Assembly (NCBI RefSeq): GCF_024294805.1
Contig: NZ_JANCLU010000030.1
Coordinates: forward strand, 1 to 42,259
Origin: Alsobacter ponti
GTDB lineage: Bacteria > Pseudomonadota > Alphaproteobacteria > Rhizobiales > Beijerinckiaceae
DNA length: 42,259 nt
Direction of reading: 5' to 3'
The position numbers were made by a program, and so were the translations under genes. The notes beneath the pieces were generated by a model, which saw only the letters and a list, made by a program, of their open reading frames with translations, was not told the DNA's origin and did no database searches. Shown piece after piece: positions 16,559 to 23,992 of the stretch (the first letter of the stretch is position 1; each line of letters starts with the position of its first letter).

Positions 16559-18232
16559 TCAGCGCTGGACCGGCTGCGGCCAGCCCGGCCGCGTGACGAT
16601 CTCCTTGTCGCCGGGCCATTTCAGCCGCCAGGCGAGACGGATCTCCTTCTGCTCGCCCGGCTGGTAGTCCCACGCCCATTCCAGCACGCCGCGCTTGCCG
16701 TCGACGTCGCGCGCGGTGGGCGCGGTCGTCTGCGGCAGCGTCTCGACGGCGATGGCGGCGTCCTCCGACACCGGAAGGCGGTCGGTGACGACGATGCGCA
16801 GCGGCCGGTCGTGCATGTTGCGGACCGTGGTGCGGAAGTCGCTGAGGTCGCTGCGGGTGGTGCCGATCCAGCCGGACTCGGCGGCCTCGCGCCGCACCGG
16901 CGCGCGCTTCACCCGCACGCGGTCGTCGGCGCCCAGGCCCAGCGACACCTTCTCGCCCGGCGCGGTGAGCTTGATGCGGCCGCGCCCGACATGCACGCCG
17001 TCGCGGGTCAGCGAGGCCTCGCCGGGCAGCAGGGCGGCCTCCTCCTCGTTGACGAAGGCGGCTTCCAGATAGGCGGTCTCGTCGACCGCCGGGGCGGCGC
17101 GCACGGTCAGCTCCGGCGCGAGGGTGCGGCGGGAGAGCATCACCAGCTTCGGCGTGCCGTCGCGCCCCACGTCGACCCGGCCGGGCACGGCGAAGCTCGC
17201 CTGGAACTCGCCGGCCTCGATGGTCGTCGCGATCTCCTCGATGGGAGCGGGGGGAGGCGCGGCCGCGTTGATGGCGCGCTCGGACTCGGCCGCCTTGCGG
17301 GCGACGACGGCGGACTGCATGGCCTGCGCCATCGGGCGCGGCGGCTCGGCGAAGCTGACGAGCAGCGGGTCGAGCTCCGGCGCGGCGGTGCCGCGCGCGG
17401 CGCGAACCGTCGACACGGAAAGCGCCACGCCGGTCCAGTCCTCGCCGCTGCGCTGGACGATGCGGGCCCGCCGCACCAGGTCGAGCGAGGGCTTGCGCTC
17501 CTTCGAGCCGGTGTCGAGGCGCACGTCGTAGACGGGCTGCCAGCTCGCCTGGGCGACCCGGTAGGCGACGCGAAGCGTCAAGTCCGCGCCCTTCATGGCC
17601 TCGATGGAGATCGCGATGTCGCGGCGCGGCGCGCCGCCGGGCGGAGTCGTCGGGCGGGCCTTCTCCAGCGCCTCGATGTCGGCGTCGACGCGCCCGGCCC
17701 GCAGGTTCAGCTCGGCGAGGGCGGCGTTGACCTTGACGAGGCCCTGGCCCACGGCCTCCCAGGCGCTCGCCCATTTCTCCACGGGAAGCGGGGCGGACTC
17801 GGGCGACAGCTTTTCCGGGCTCGCCTCGGCGAACTTGCGGATCGCGGCCTTCTGCGTCTCCGCCGCCTCGATGGCGCCTGCGAGCGACTCGCGCTCCGCC
17901 TTCAACGCCTCCAGCCTCGCCTCCAGCGCGGCGTTGACGGCCGGCCTTGGGTCGCCCGGCGTGGCGCGCACGTCGACCGAGGCGATGGCGACGCCGGCTT
18001 CGGACTCGCCGGTGACGCGCACGGACGAGGGGTCGATGAAGGGCGAGAGGCCCCGCAGCACGATGGTCGACGCGCCCTGCGGCACGGTGACCTTCGCCGT
18101 GCGGCCGAGACTCGCCCCGTCCGGGAAGACGGTGACGGTGTCGAGCGACGACGTCGCCTCCAGGTCGGCGGCGAGCGCCGCCGGAGCGCTGGCCGCCGCC
18201 AGCGCCACGCCAAAGGCCAAGCGGTGAATCAT
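16559..18232 (-). CDS. MuiA-family (DUF4139) secreted protein
   Basis: A 557-residue protein of the mucoidy-inhibitor MuiA family. A signal peptide is clear ([20 protein letters not shown], cleavage near AALA-AD). The N-terminal domain reads [20 protein letters not shown]. Next is a coiled-coil stretch (about 95-185), then the C-terminal DUF4139 beta domain with [31 protein letters not shown] and [20 protein letters not shown]. It should be periplasmic or surface exposed; the biochemical role is unknown. ATG 18232 is chosen because GGGAGGGAC precedes it and it gives the signal peptide; the frame upstream is not protein-like. Confidence 0.88.
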   Translation of the reverse strand: MIHRLAFGVALAAASAPAALAADLEATSSLDTVTVFPDGASLGRTAKVTVPQGASTIVLRGLSPFIDPSSVRVTGESEAGVAIASVDVRATPGDPRPAVNAALEARLEALKAERESLAGAIEAAETQKAAIRKFAEASPEKLSPESAPLPVEKWASAWEAVGQGLVKVNAALAELNLRAGRVDADIEALEKARPTTPPGGAPRRDIAISIEAMKGADLTLRVAYRVAQASWQPVYDVRLDTGSKERKPSLDLVRRARIVQRSGEDWTGVALSVSTVRAARGTAAPELDPLLVSFAEPPRPMAQAMQSAVVARKAAESERAINAAAPPPAPIEEIATTIEAGEFQASFAVPGRVDVGRDGTPKLVMLSRRTLAPELTVRAAPAVDETAYLEAAFVNEEEAALLPGEASLTRDGVHVGRGRIKLTAPGEKVSLGLGADDRVRVKRAPVRREAAESGWIGTTRSDLSDFRTTVRNMHDRPLRIVVTDRLPVSEDAAIAVETLPQTTAPTARDVDGKRGVLEWAWDYQPGEQKEIRLAWRLKWPGDKEIVTRPGWPQPVQR

Positions 18233-18532
18233 GATGTCCCTCCCGCGGCGATGCGCCGCCTTGCGAGCGCCAGCACGCCCGCAAAAAGCGGAGCCATTGC
18301 GGCGGGCCGATGACGAAAAGCGGAAACGTGGCCGTGGCCCGCCCTTGATCCGAATCATGGAAAACGGCCCGGCGGCGTCCTACTCAGCGGGGATGGCGAC
18401 GCTCTTCTCCTTCCTCGCCGCGTCCTCGGCGCCGCCGGTCCTGCCGGGGCCGAACGTGGCGGGTGGGTTGAAACAATGCTAGGTCGCAAGCGCCCGCCGC
18501 CCGGCGAGCGCCGCACGAAAGAGGTTCTGGCC
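18233..18532. other. Divergent intergenic region without a gene
   Basis: Three hundred bases between the divergent muiA-like and DUF47 genes. It must hold both promoters. I saw no clear -35/-10 pair, terminator or strong palindrome. A TTGAAACAATGCTAG segment near 18470-18482 could contribute promoter elements, but the spacing does not fit. Confidence 0.4.
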
Positions 18533-19177
18533 ATGGCGAACTGGTTCCGACGCCTTCTGCCCCGCGAGGACAAGTTCTTCGACATGTTCGAGCGCCACGC
18601 GCAGACGCTGATCGCGGGCTCGGACGCGCTGGCCCGCCTGCTCGAGGGCGGCGACGACGTGCCGCGCTGGTGCAAGGAGATCGAGAAGCACGAGGACGCC
18701 GCCGACCACATCGCCAGCGAGGTGATGGTATCGGTGCGGCGCACCTTCATCACCCCGTTCGACCGCGGCGACATCAAGGACCTGATCCAGTCGATGGACG
18801 ACGCAATCGACCAGATGCACCAGACCGCCAAGGCGATCACTTTGTTCGACGTCCGCAGCTTCGATCCGCCGATGGTCGAGATGGCCGCGCTCGCCGGCGA
18901 GGCCGCGCGGCTCACCGCCGAGGCGCTGCCCAAGATGCGCAACATCGGCCAGAACGCGGGCTTCATCGCCGCCTACGCCGAGAAGGTGACCGTGCTGGAA
19001 GGCCGCGCCGACCATCTGCACGACACCGGCCTGCGCGACCTGTTCGTGCGCCACGGCAAGACCGACCCGATGGCCTTCATCGTCGGCACCGAGATCTACA
19101 GCCACCTCGAGAAGGTCGTCGACCGGTTCGAGGACATCGCGAACGAAATCCACGCGATCGTCATCGAACACGTCTGA
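18533..19177 (+). CDS. DUF47 PhoU-like phosphate transport regulator
   Basis: A 214-residue, all-helical protein of the DUF47 (TIGR00153-like) family, distantly related to PhoU. It starts MANWFRRLLPREDKFFDMFE, the hallmark N-terminus. The metal-binding E/D-x-x-x-D patterns are IEKHEDAADHI and LEKVVDRFEDIANEI, and the middle holds RRTFITPFDRGDIKDLIQSMDD. These proteins are encoded with PiT transporters and modulate phosphate uptake. The PiT gene follows after 12 bases. ATG 18533 has AGAGG upstream. Confidence 0.92.
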   Translation: MANWFRRLLPREDKFFDMFERHAQTLIAGSDALARLLEGGDDVPRWCKEIEKHEDAADHIASEVMVSVRRTFITPFDRGDIKDLIQSMDDAIDQMHQTAKAITLFDVRSFDPPMVEMAALAGEAARLTAEALPKMRNIGQNAGFIAAYAEKVTVLEGRADHLHDTGLRDLFVRHGKTDPMAFIVGTEIYSHLEKVVDRFEDIANEIHAIVIEHV

Positions 19178-19189
19178 CCGGAGGCCGAG

Positions 19190-20194
19190 GTGGACGCTCC
19201 CCTGATCTTCCCCTTGCTCGTGGCGCTGATCGGCGTCGCGCTTCTGTTCGACTTCCTGAACGGGCTTCACGACGCGGCGAACTCCATCGCCACCATCGTG
19301 TCGACGCGCGTGCTGCCCCCCTCCTACGCGGTGTTCTGGGCGGCGTTCTTCAACTTCATCGCCTTCCTGTTCTTCGGCCTGCACGTCGCGGAAACGGTGG
19401 GCAAGGGGATCATCGAGCCGTCCATCGTCAATTCGGGCGTCATCTTCGCCGCGCTGGTCGGGGCCATCGCCTGGAATGTCATCACCTGGGTGCTCGGCAT
19501 CCCCTCCAGCAGCTCGCACGCGCTGATCGGCGGGCTGATCGGCGCCGGCGTGGCGCGCGCCGGCCTCGACGCGGTGGTGTGGTCGGGCTTCCTCAAGACC
19601 GCGGCCGCCATCGTGGTGTCGCCGCTGGTGGGCTTCGTGCTGGCGCTGGTGCTGGTCGCGGCGGTGTCGTGGCTGTTCGTGCGCTCGTCGCCCTTCGCGG
19701 TGGACCGCACGTTCCGCGTCATGCAGTTCTTCTCGGCCGCGCTGTACTCGCTGGGGCACGGCGGCAACGACGCGCAGAAGACGATGGGCATCATCGCCGT
19801 GCTGCTGTTCTCGCAGGGCTACATGCCGGAGGGCTTCCACGTGCCGCTCTGGGTCGTGCTGTCGTGCCAGGCGGCGATGGCGTTCGGCACGCTGTTCGGC
19901 GGCTGGCGCATCGTCCACACGATGGGCTCGAAGATCACGCGGCTGACGCCGATGCAGGGGTTCTGCGCCGAGACCGGCGGCGCGCTGACGCTGTTCATGG
20001 CGACCGGGCTCGGCGTGCCGGTGTCGACCACGCACACCATCACCGGCGCCATCGTCGGCGTCGGCGCGGCGCGGCGCGTCTCGGCGGTGCGCTGGGGCGT
20101 CGCCGGCAACATCGTCATCGCCTGGGGCGTCACCATGCCGGCCAGCGCGGCCATCGCCGCCGCCACGCTCGAACTCCTCAAGCTGTTCGGCTGA
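19190..20194 (+). CDS. pit: PiT-family inorganic phosphate transporter
   Basis: A 334-residue polytopic membrane protein that imports inorganic phosphate (as a metal-phosphate complex) with protons. The two inverted PiT signatures are visible: FDFLNGLHDAANSIATIVSTR near the N-terminus and SLGHGGNDAQKTMGII in the second half. Conserved SSSHALIGGLIGA and STTHTITGAIVGVGAARR repeat the same fold. About ten hydrophobic helices are present. Start is GTG 19190 with GGAGG before it. It is almost certainly co-transcribed with the DUF47 gene 12 bases upstream. Confidence 0.95.
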   Translation: MDAPLIFPLLVALIGVALLFDFLNGLHDAANSIATIVSTRVLPPSYAVFWAAFFNFIAFLFFGLHVAETVGKGIIEPSIVNSGVIFAALVGAIAWNVITWVLGIPSSSSHALIGGLIGAGVARAGLDAVVWSGFLKTAAAIVVSPLVGFVLALVLVAAVSWLFVRSSPFAVDRTFRVMQFFSAALYSLGHGGNDAQKTMGIIAVLLFSQGYMPEGFHVPLWVVLSCQAAMAFGTLFGGWRIVHTMGSKITRLTPMQGFCAETGGALTLFMATGLGVPVSTTHTITGAIVGVGAARRVSAVRWGVAGNIVIAWGVTMPASAAIAAATLELLKLFG

Positions 20195-20413
20195 TCGGCT
20201 TCGGACTCCGTTCATCAATAAGTCTGAAACGCCGCCGCCGGGGATGGCGCGGAGGCGGCGGAAGGGTTATCTCGCATGTGCGAAGCGACTGCCGCACTGC
20301 GGCATCGCCCGTGGCCGGAGCCCCCGTCCGGCGGAGCCCTTCAGGGTGACCGCCCGCCCGTCGTCCGCGAGGACCCCGGGCCGACTTTCGCCCGCAGCCT
20401 CGGACGCTGACCC

Positions 20414-20617
20414 ATGCCTCGCAACCTCGGCGGCATCGACCGTCTCTTCCGCTTCTATCTCGGCCTGGCGATGATCGCCTACGCGCTGCCGTTCTGGGCC
20501 CCGCAGACCGGCTGGAACTGGGTCGGCTGGCTCGGCCTCGTGCCGCTGGCCTCCGCCGTGGTCGGCGCCTGCGGCGTCTACCGGCTGGTCGGCCTCTCGA
20601 CCCGCCCGGCGAGCTAA
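20414..20617 (+). CDS. Small DUF2892 membrane protein
   Basis: A 67-residue inner-membrane protein. The N-terminus PRNLGGIDRLFRFYLGLAMI is the typical DUF2892 start. Two hydrophobic helices follow (about 13-30 and 37-55) with a final GACGVYRLVGLST. The role is unknown; the domain also occurs fused to rhodanese (YgaP). Its TAA overlaps the TAG of the convergent coiled-coil gene in the four bases CTAA (20614-20617). Confidence 0.85.
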   Translation: MPRNLGGIDRLFRFYLGLAMIAYALPFWAPQTGWNWVGWLGLVPLASAVVGACGVYRLVGLSTRPAS

Positions 20618-21756
20618 GCGCGCTCCCGCGCGGCTGAGCGGGCCCGCTTCGCCGGCTGCGAGGCCGGGGCGGGCGCTTCGCCCGGAGTCGACACGCGGAT
20701 CACGTCCTCGGCAAGGCGAAGCATCGCCGCGCGCAGCGCCTCGTCCTCGTCGCGGCGCGCCTGGCGGTCGGCGTCTTTCGCCGCGCGCAGCTCCGCCAGT
20801 TCCTGCTGCAGGGCCTTGCGCTCGGCGCGGGCGGCGACCAGCGCGCCCTCGGCCGACGCCTTTTCGCTGCGCAGCGTCTCGATCTCGCCGGCGAGCGCGC
20901 CCGCCGCGGCGTGGCTCTCGCGCCCGTCCAGCTCCACCCGCCGTTCGAGCTCCGTCACGCGCGCCTCGGCCGTCAGCGCGCGGGCCTCGGCGGCCGCATG
21001 CTTGTCGTGCGCCGCCGTAAGCCTCGCGGCGAGGGTGGCGCGCTCGTCGCGCAGCGCCTCGATCTGCCGGTCGCGGTCCTCGCGGTCCTGCTGCAGGCCG
21101 GCGAGCCGGTGCTCGAGCAGCGACTTGTCGGTCGCCAGCGCCGCCATCGCGCGCTCGCGCTGTTCCGCCAGCTCGCGCTGTTCCGCCAGCCCGCGCTCCA
21201 GGTCGGCGGCGCGTGCCCGCTGGCCCTCCAGCGTGGTCTCCAGCGAGGCGATCATCAGCCGGCGGTCTTCCGAGACGCCGCCCAGCGCCTCGTGCTGCCG
21301 CTGCAAGGCGGACAGCTCCGCCTGCCGCGCGGCGAGCGCGGTCGAGGTCTCGTTCAGCTCGGCTTGGGTGCGGGCGAGGATGTCGCTCGTGGTCGCCAGT
21401 ACGGCCCGCGTGTCGGCGAGGTCGGCGGAGGTGGCGGTGAGCTCGTCGGTGCGCTCGGCGAGCTGGCGCTGGAGCTCGGCGATCTCGACGGTGCGGTGGC
21501 CGATGACGCTCAGGTCGGCCGCGTGGCGCGCCTCCAGCGCCTCCAGCCGGCGCTCGACCCTGCGGGCCTCCACGGCGAGTTCGGCGCGCAGCTGGTCGCG
21601 CTCGGCGGCCACCTCGGCAAGCGAGCGGGGAAAGCGCGCCTCGACACGCGCCCGCGCCAGGCGTTCGGCGCGGGAGGAGAGGGCGGGAAGCACGAGGAGG
21701 GCGAGGAGAGCGGCCGCCAGGAATCCCATGGCGAAAACCATCACCATGTCGATCAC
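20614..21756 (-). CDS. Membrane-anchored coiled-coil protein
   Basis: A 380-residue protein with one N-terminal membrane helix (MVMVFAMGFLAAALLALLVL, residues 4-23). A very long coiled coil follows, about 45-350, rich in E, R, A, L and Q with heptad spacing, and then a short charged tail. The start, and the following SSRAERLARARVEARFPRSL, resemble a conserved hypothetical family of Hyphomicrobiales. No enzyme motif is present. A structural, scaffold or envelope-tethering role is inference. Low-complexity composition makes coiled-coil similarity to other proteins uninformative. Confidence 0.75.
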   Translation of the reverse strand: MIDMVMVFAMGFLAAALLALLVLPALSSRAERLARARVEARFPRSLAEVAAERDQLRAELAVEARRVERRLEALEARHAADLSVIGHRTVEIAELQRQLAERTDELTATSADLADTRAVLATTSDILARTQAELNETSTALAARQAELSALQRQHEALGGVSEDRRLMIASLETTLEGQRARAADLERGLAEQRELAEQRERAMAALATDKSLLEHRLAGLQQDREDRDRQIEALRDERATLAARLTAAHDKHAAAEARALTAEARVTELERRVELDGRESHAAAGALAGEIETLRSEKASAEGALVAARAERKALQQELAELRAAKDADRQARRDEDEALRAAMLRLAEDVIRVSTPGEAPAPASQPAKRARSAARERA

Positions 21757-21869
21757 GGCGGAAACACCTCGCGTTCAGGCGCGGCCGGCCGGTCCGGCGC
21801 TCTCGAGCGGACTTTGGCATGGCGGCCCGCGCCGCGCAAAGGGGCGCGCGGGCCGGGGCGGGCCCGAAA

Positions 21870-22532
21870 TCAGAAGGGGTTCCAGGTCGATTGCGGCGTG
21901 AACTTCAGGTACCCGACGCTCACCCCCAGCCGCGCGCCGACGCCGGAGCTGATCGGCACCAGCAGGATGTCGTTGGCGACCAGCGCGGTCATGCTGAACC
22001 CGCCGATCACATAGGCGGAGCCGTCGACGCCGCCGAAGCGCTGGTAGATCGAATCCACCGACGGCAGGCGGTAGACCAGCATCATGGTGCGCGAGCCGTC
22101 GCCGCCGAAGTCGAAGCCGACAGACGGGCCCTGCCAGAACACGCGCCGGTCGCCGGCGTTGCGGGTGTAGAGCTTGCCCTCGCCGTAGCGCAGGCCGCCG
22201 ACGAACGCCGCGCCGCCCTCCTGGCCCAGGATGTAGCCGTTGGGCTGGCCCCATTTGCGCGTCGCGTCCTCGATCGCCGTGGCGAGCCCGCGCGACACGT
22301 TGCCGAAGAAGCGGTGGCCGGAGTTGATCAGCTCGTCGCTGGAGAACTGCTCGGGCGCCCCCGGCGGCTGGGCGGCCTTGCGCGACGGCAGCTGCGAGCC
22401 CGTGCCGGCCGGCGGCGCGGATTGCGCCAGCGCCGCTCCCGCGCCGACGAGGGCGCCGAGGAAAACGACACTCCGGGCGACGCCGAGTACCGCCGCGACG
22501 AGCTTGCGAGTGCTGGTCCCACCCATGCGCAT
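21870..22532 (-). CDS. eipA: EipA-like DUF1134 envelope protein
   Basis: A 220-residue exported protein. A signal peptide ends near GAALAQS (about residue 37). The mature part is a DUF1134 domain: ELINSGHRFFGNVSRGLATA, KWGQPNGYILGQEGGAAFVG, LYTRNAGDRRVFWQGPSVGFD, YQRFGGVDGSAYVIGG and DILLVPISSGVGARLGVSVGYLKF. The Brucella member, EipA, is a periplasmic protein needed for envelope integrity, and its gene is known to be controlled by CtrA. I looked for a TTAA-N7-TTAA site upstream and found none, so CtrA control here is unsupported. It is divergent from the YHS gene. Confidence 0.85.
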   Translation of the reverse strand: MRMGGTSTRKLVAAVLGVARSVVFLGALVGAGAALAQSAPPAGTGSQLPSRKAAQPPGAPEQFSSDELINSGHRFFGNVSRGLATAIEDATRKWGQPNGYILGQEGGAAFVGGLRYGEGKLYTRNAGDRRVFWQGPSVGFDFGGDGSRTMMLVYRLPSVDSIYQRFGGVDGSAYVIGGFSMTALVANDILLVPISSGVGARLGVSVGYLKFTPQSTWNPF

Positions 22533-22625
22533 TTTCGCTGTCTCCCTCCCGCCGCACGCGCGGCGTCGTCAACACAATGGAAGGCGTCCGGCCCTTAGAA
22601 ACCCTGCGCCGGCTGTCGCCCCGTT

Positions 22626-22643
22626 CCGGGTCGAATCACCCGG
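22626..22643. promoter_or_regulatory. Palindrome with a GANTC loop between eipA and the YHS gene
   Basis: CCGGGT (22626-22631) pairs perfectly with ACCCGG (22638-22643), and the six-base interior CGAATC contains GAATC, a CcrM methylation site. It lies in the shared upstream region of two divergent genes, so it could be an operator whose occupancy competes with methylation. This is inference. Confidence 0.35.
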
Positions 22644-22672
22644 TGCGATTGTGAAAAAGATCCGGTTCAAAA

Positions 22673-23140
22673 GTGACGCTTGCAAGGCGAACTCTTCTCG
22701 GCGGGGCGATGGCGGGCGCGGCATGGCTGGCCGGGGCCGGCGCGCGCGCCCAGCAGGGCGGGACGATCTGCACGGATCCGTTCTCCGGCCTCGCCATCGG
22801 CGGCTTCGATCCCGTGGCGTATTGGCTCGACGGCGCGCCACGCGGCGGCCGGCCCGGCTGCGAGCGCCGCTGGTCGGGCGCGTGGTGGCGGTTCGCCCAC
22901 GAAGGCAACCTCGCCGCCTTCGCGCGCGACCCCGTCGCCTTCGCGCCCGCCTATGGCGGGTATGACGCGCAGGCCGTGGCGCGCGGCCAGCTCGTGGCGT
23001 CCGATCCGGGCCTGTTCCTCATCGGCGGCGACCGCCTGTTCCTGTTTCGGAGCGCCGCGGGGCGCGACGCCTTCGTCGCGGCGGGCGGGATCGAGGCGGC
23101 GGACGCGGCCTGGCCGGCGCTCGCCGGGGCGACGGGGTGA
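22673..23140 (+). CDS. Exported YHS-domain protein
   Basis: A 155-residue protein from GTG 22673. The N-terminus ARRTLLGGAMAGAAWLAGAGARAQ is a signal peptide with a twin-arginine, so Tat or Sec export is likely. The mature part is a YHS-type domain: DPFSGLAIGGFDPVAYWLDG, then WWRFAHEGNLAAFARDPVAFAPAYGGYDA. Family members are small, possibly metal-binding, with unknown role. It precedes chpT by 90 bases in the same direction. An upstream in-frame ATG is not seen, and the RBS is weak. Confidence 0.8.
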   Translation: MTLARRTLLGGAMAGAAWLAGAGARAQQGGTICTDPFSGLAIGGFDPVAYWLDGAPRGGRPGCERRWSGAWWRFAHEGNLAAFARDPVAFAPAYGGYDAQAVARGQLVASDPGLFLIGGDRLFLFRSAAGRDAFVAAGGIEAADAAWPALAGATG

Positions 23141-23230
23141 CGGCCCGGCTTCCGCCTCGCGCCCGCGCGGTGTAATCCCGAACGACAACCGGCAGGCGCG
23201 ATTCGCCGCCTGCGCCCGCGGAGGCCCGCA

Positions 23231-23884
23231 ATGACCGCCATCACGCTCGACTCCCTCGACCTCGCGGCGCTTCTGTGCAGCCGCGTCTGCCACGACGTGA
23301 TCAGCCCGGTGGGCGCGATCGTCAACGGACTGGAGGTTCTGGAGGACGAGAAGGACGAGTCGATGCGCGGCTTCGCGCAGGACTTGATCCGCAAGAGCGC
23401 CCGGCAGGCCTCGGCGCGGCTCCAGTTCGCCCGGCTCGCCTTCGGCGCGGCCGGCTCGGCGGGCGCGGCCATCGACACCGGCGACGCCGAGCAGGTGGCG
23501 CGCGGCTTCATCCAGGACGACCGCACCACGCTGACGTGGAACGCCCCCCGCGTGCTGCTGCCGAAGAACCAGGTGAAGCTGCTGCTCAACCTGCTGCTCA
23601 TCGCCGGCGCGACCATCCCGCGTGGCGGCACGATCGACGTGACGCTGACGGTCGAGAACGACATGGGCTCGTTCAAGGTGATCACAAAGGGCGTAAGCGC
23701 CCGCATCCCGGCGGCGGTGCCGGGCCTCCTGGCCGGCAGCCCGGACTCCGGCACGGTCGACGCGCACGGCATCCAGCCCTACTACACCGGCCTCATCGCC
23801 CGCGCCGCCGGCCTCGACGTCAGCCTGACGCTGGACGGCGATTCCGTGACGATCCTCGCGACGCCGAAGCCCGAGGACGCGTAA
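23231..23884 (+). CDS. chpT: Histidine phosphotransferase ChpT
   Basis: A 217-residue phosphotransfer protein. ChpT accepts phosphate from the hybrid kinase CckA and passes it to CtrA and CpdR, which controls cell-cycle progression. The phospho-accepting His lies in CSRVCHDVISPVGAIVNGLE (His21, with Asp22 and the D-x-x-x-P-V pattern). The rest is a degenerate HATPase-like domain, here KNQVKLLLNLLLIAGATIPRGG, lacking the ATP-binding G boxes, as expected for ChpT. ATG 23231 has GGAGG upstream. It sits about 3.2 kb from ctrA, its likely target. cckA is not in the window. Confidence 0.93.
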   Translation: MTAITLDSLDLAALLCSRVCHDVISPVGAIVNGLEVLEDEKDESMRGFAQDLIRKSARQASARLQFARLAFGAAGSAGAAIDTGDAEQVARGFIQDDRTTLTWNAPRVLLPKNQVKLLLNLLLIAGATIPRGGTIDVTLTVENDMGSFKVITKGVSARIPAAVPGLLAGSPDSGTVDAHGIQPYYTGLIARAAGLDVSLTLDGDSVTILATPKPEDA

Positions 23885-23992
23885 CGCCGAGGTTTTTCCC
23901 GGGCCGGCGCACGTTTTCGCGCCATGTTCGGTGCGTTCAACTGAAAAATAAGGGTTCTCGGCGTCAATGGAGCGTGTGTTCCAGGCGGGCCG

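Noticed and set aside
21870-22672. CtrA box upstream of eipA
   Set aside because: No TTAA word occurs in the intergenic region, so control by CtrA, known for Brucella, cannot be supported here.
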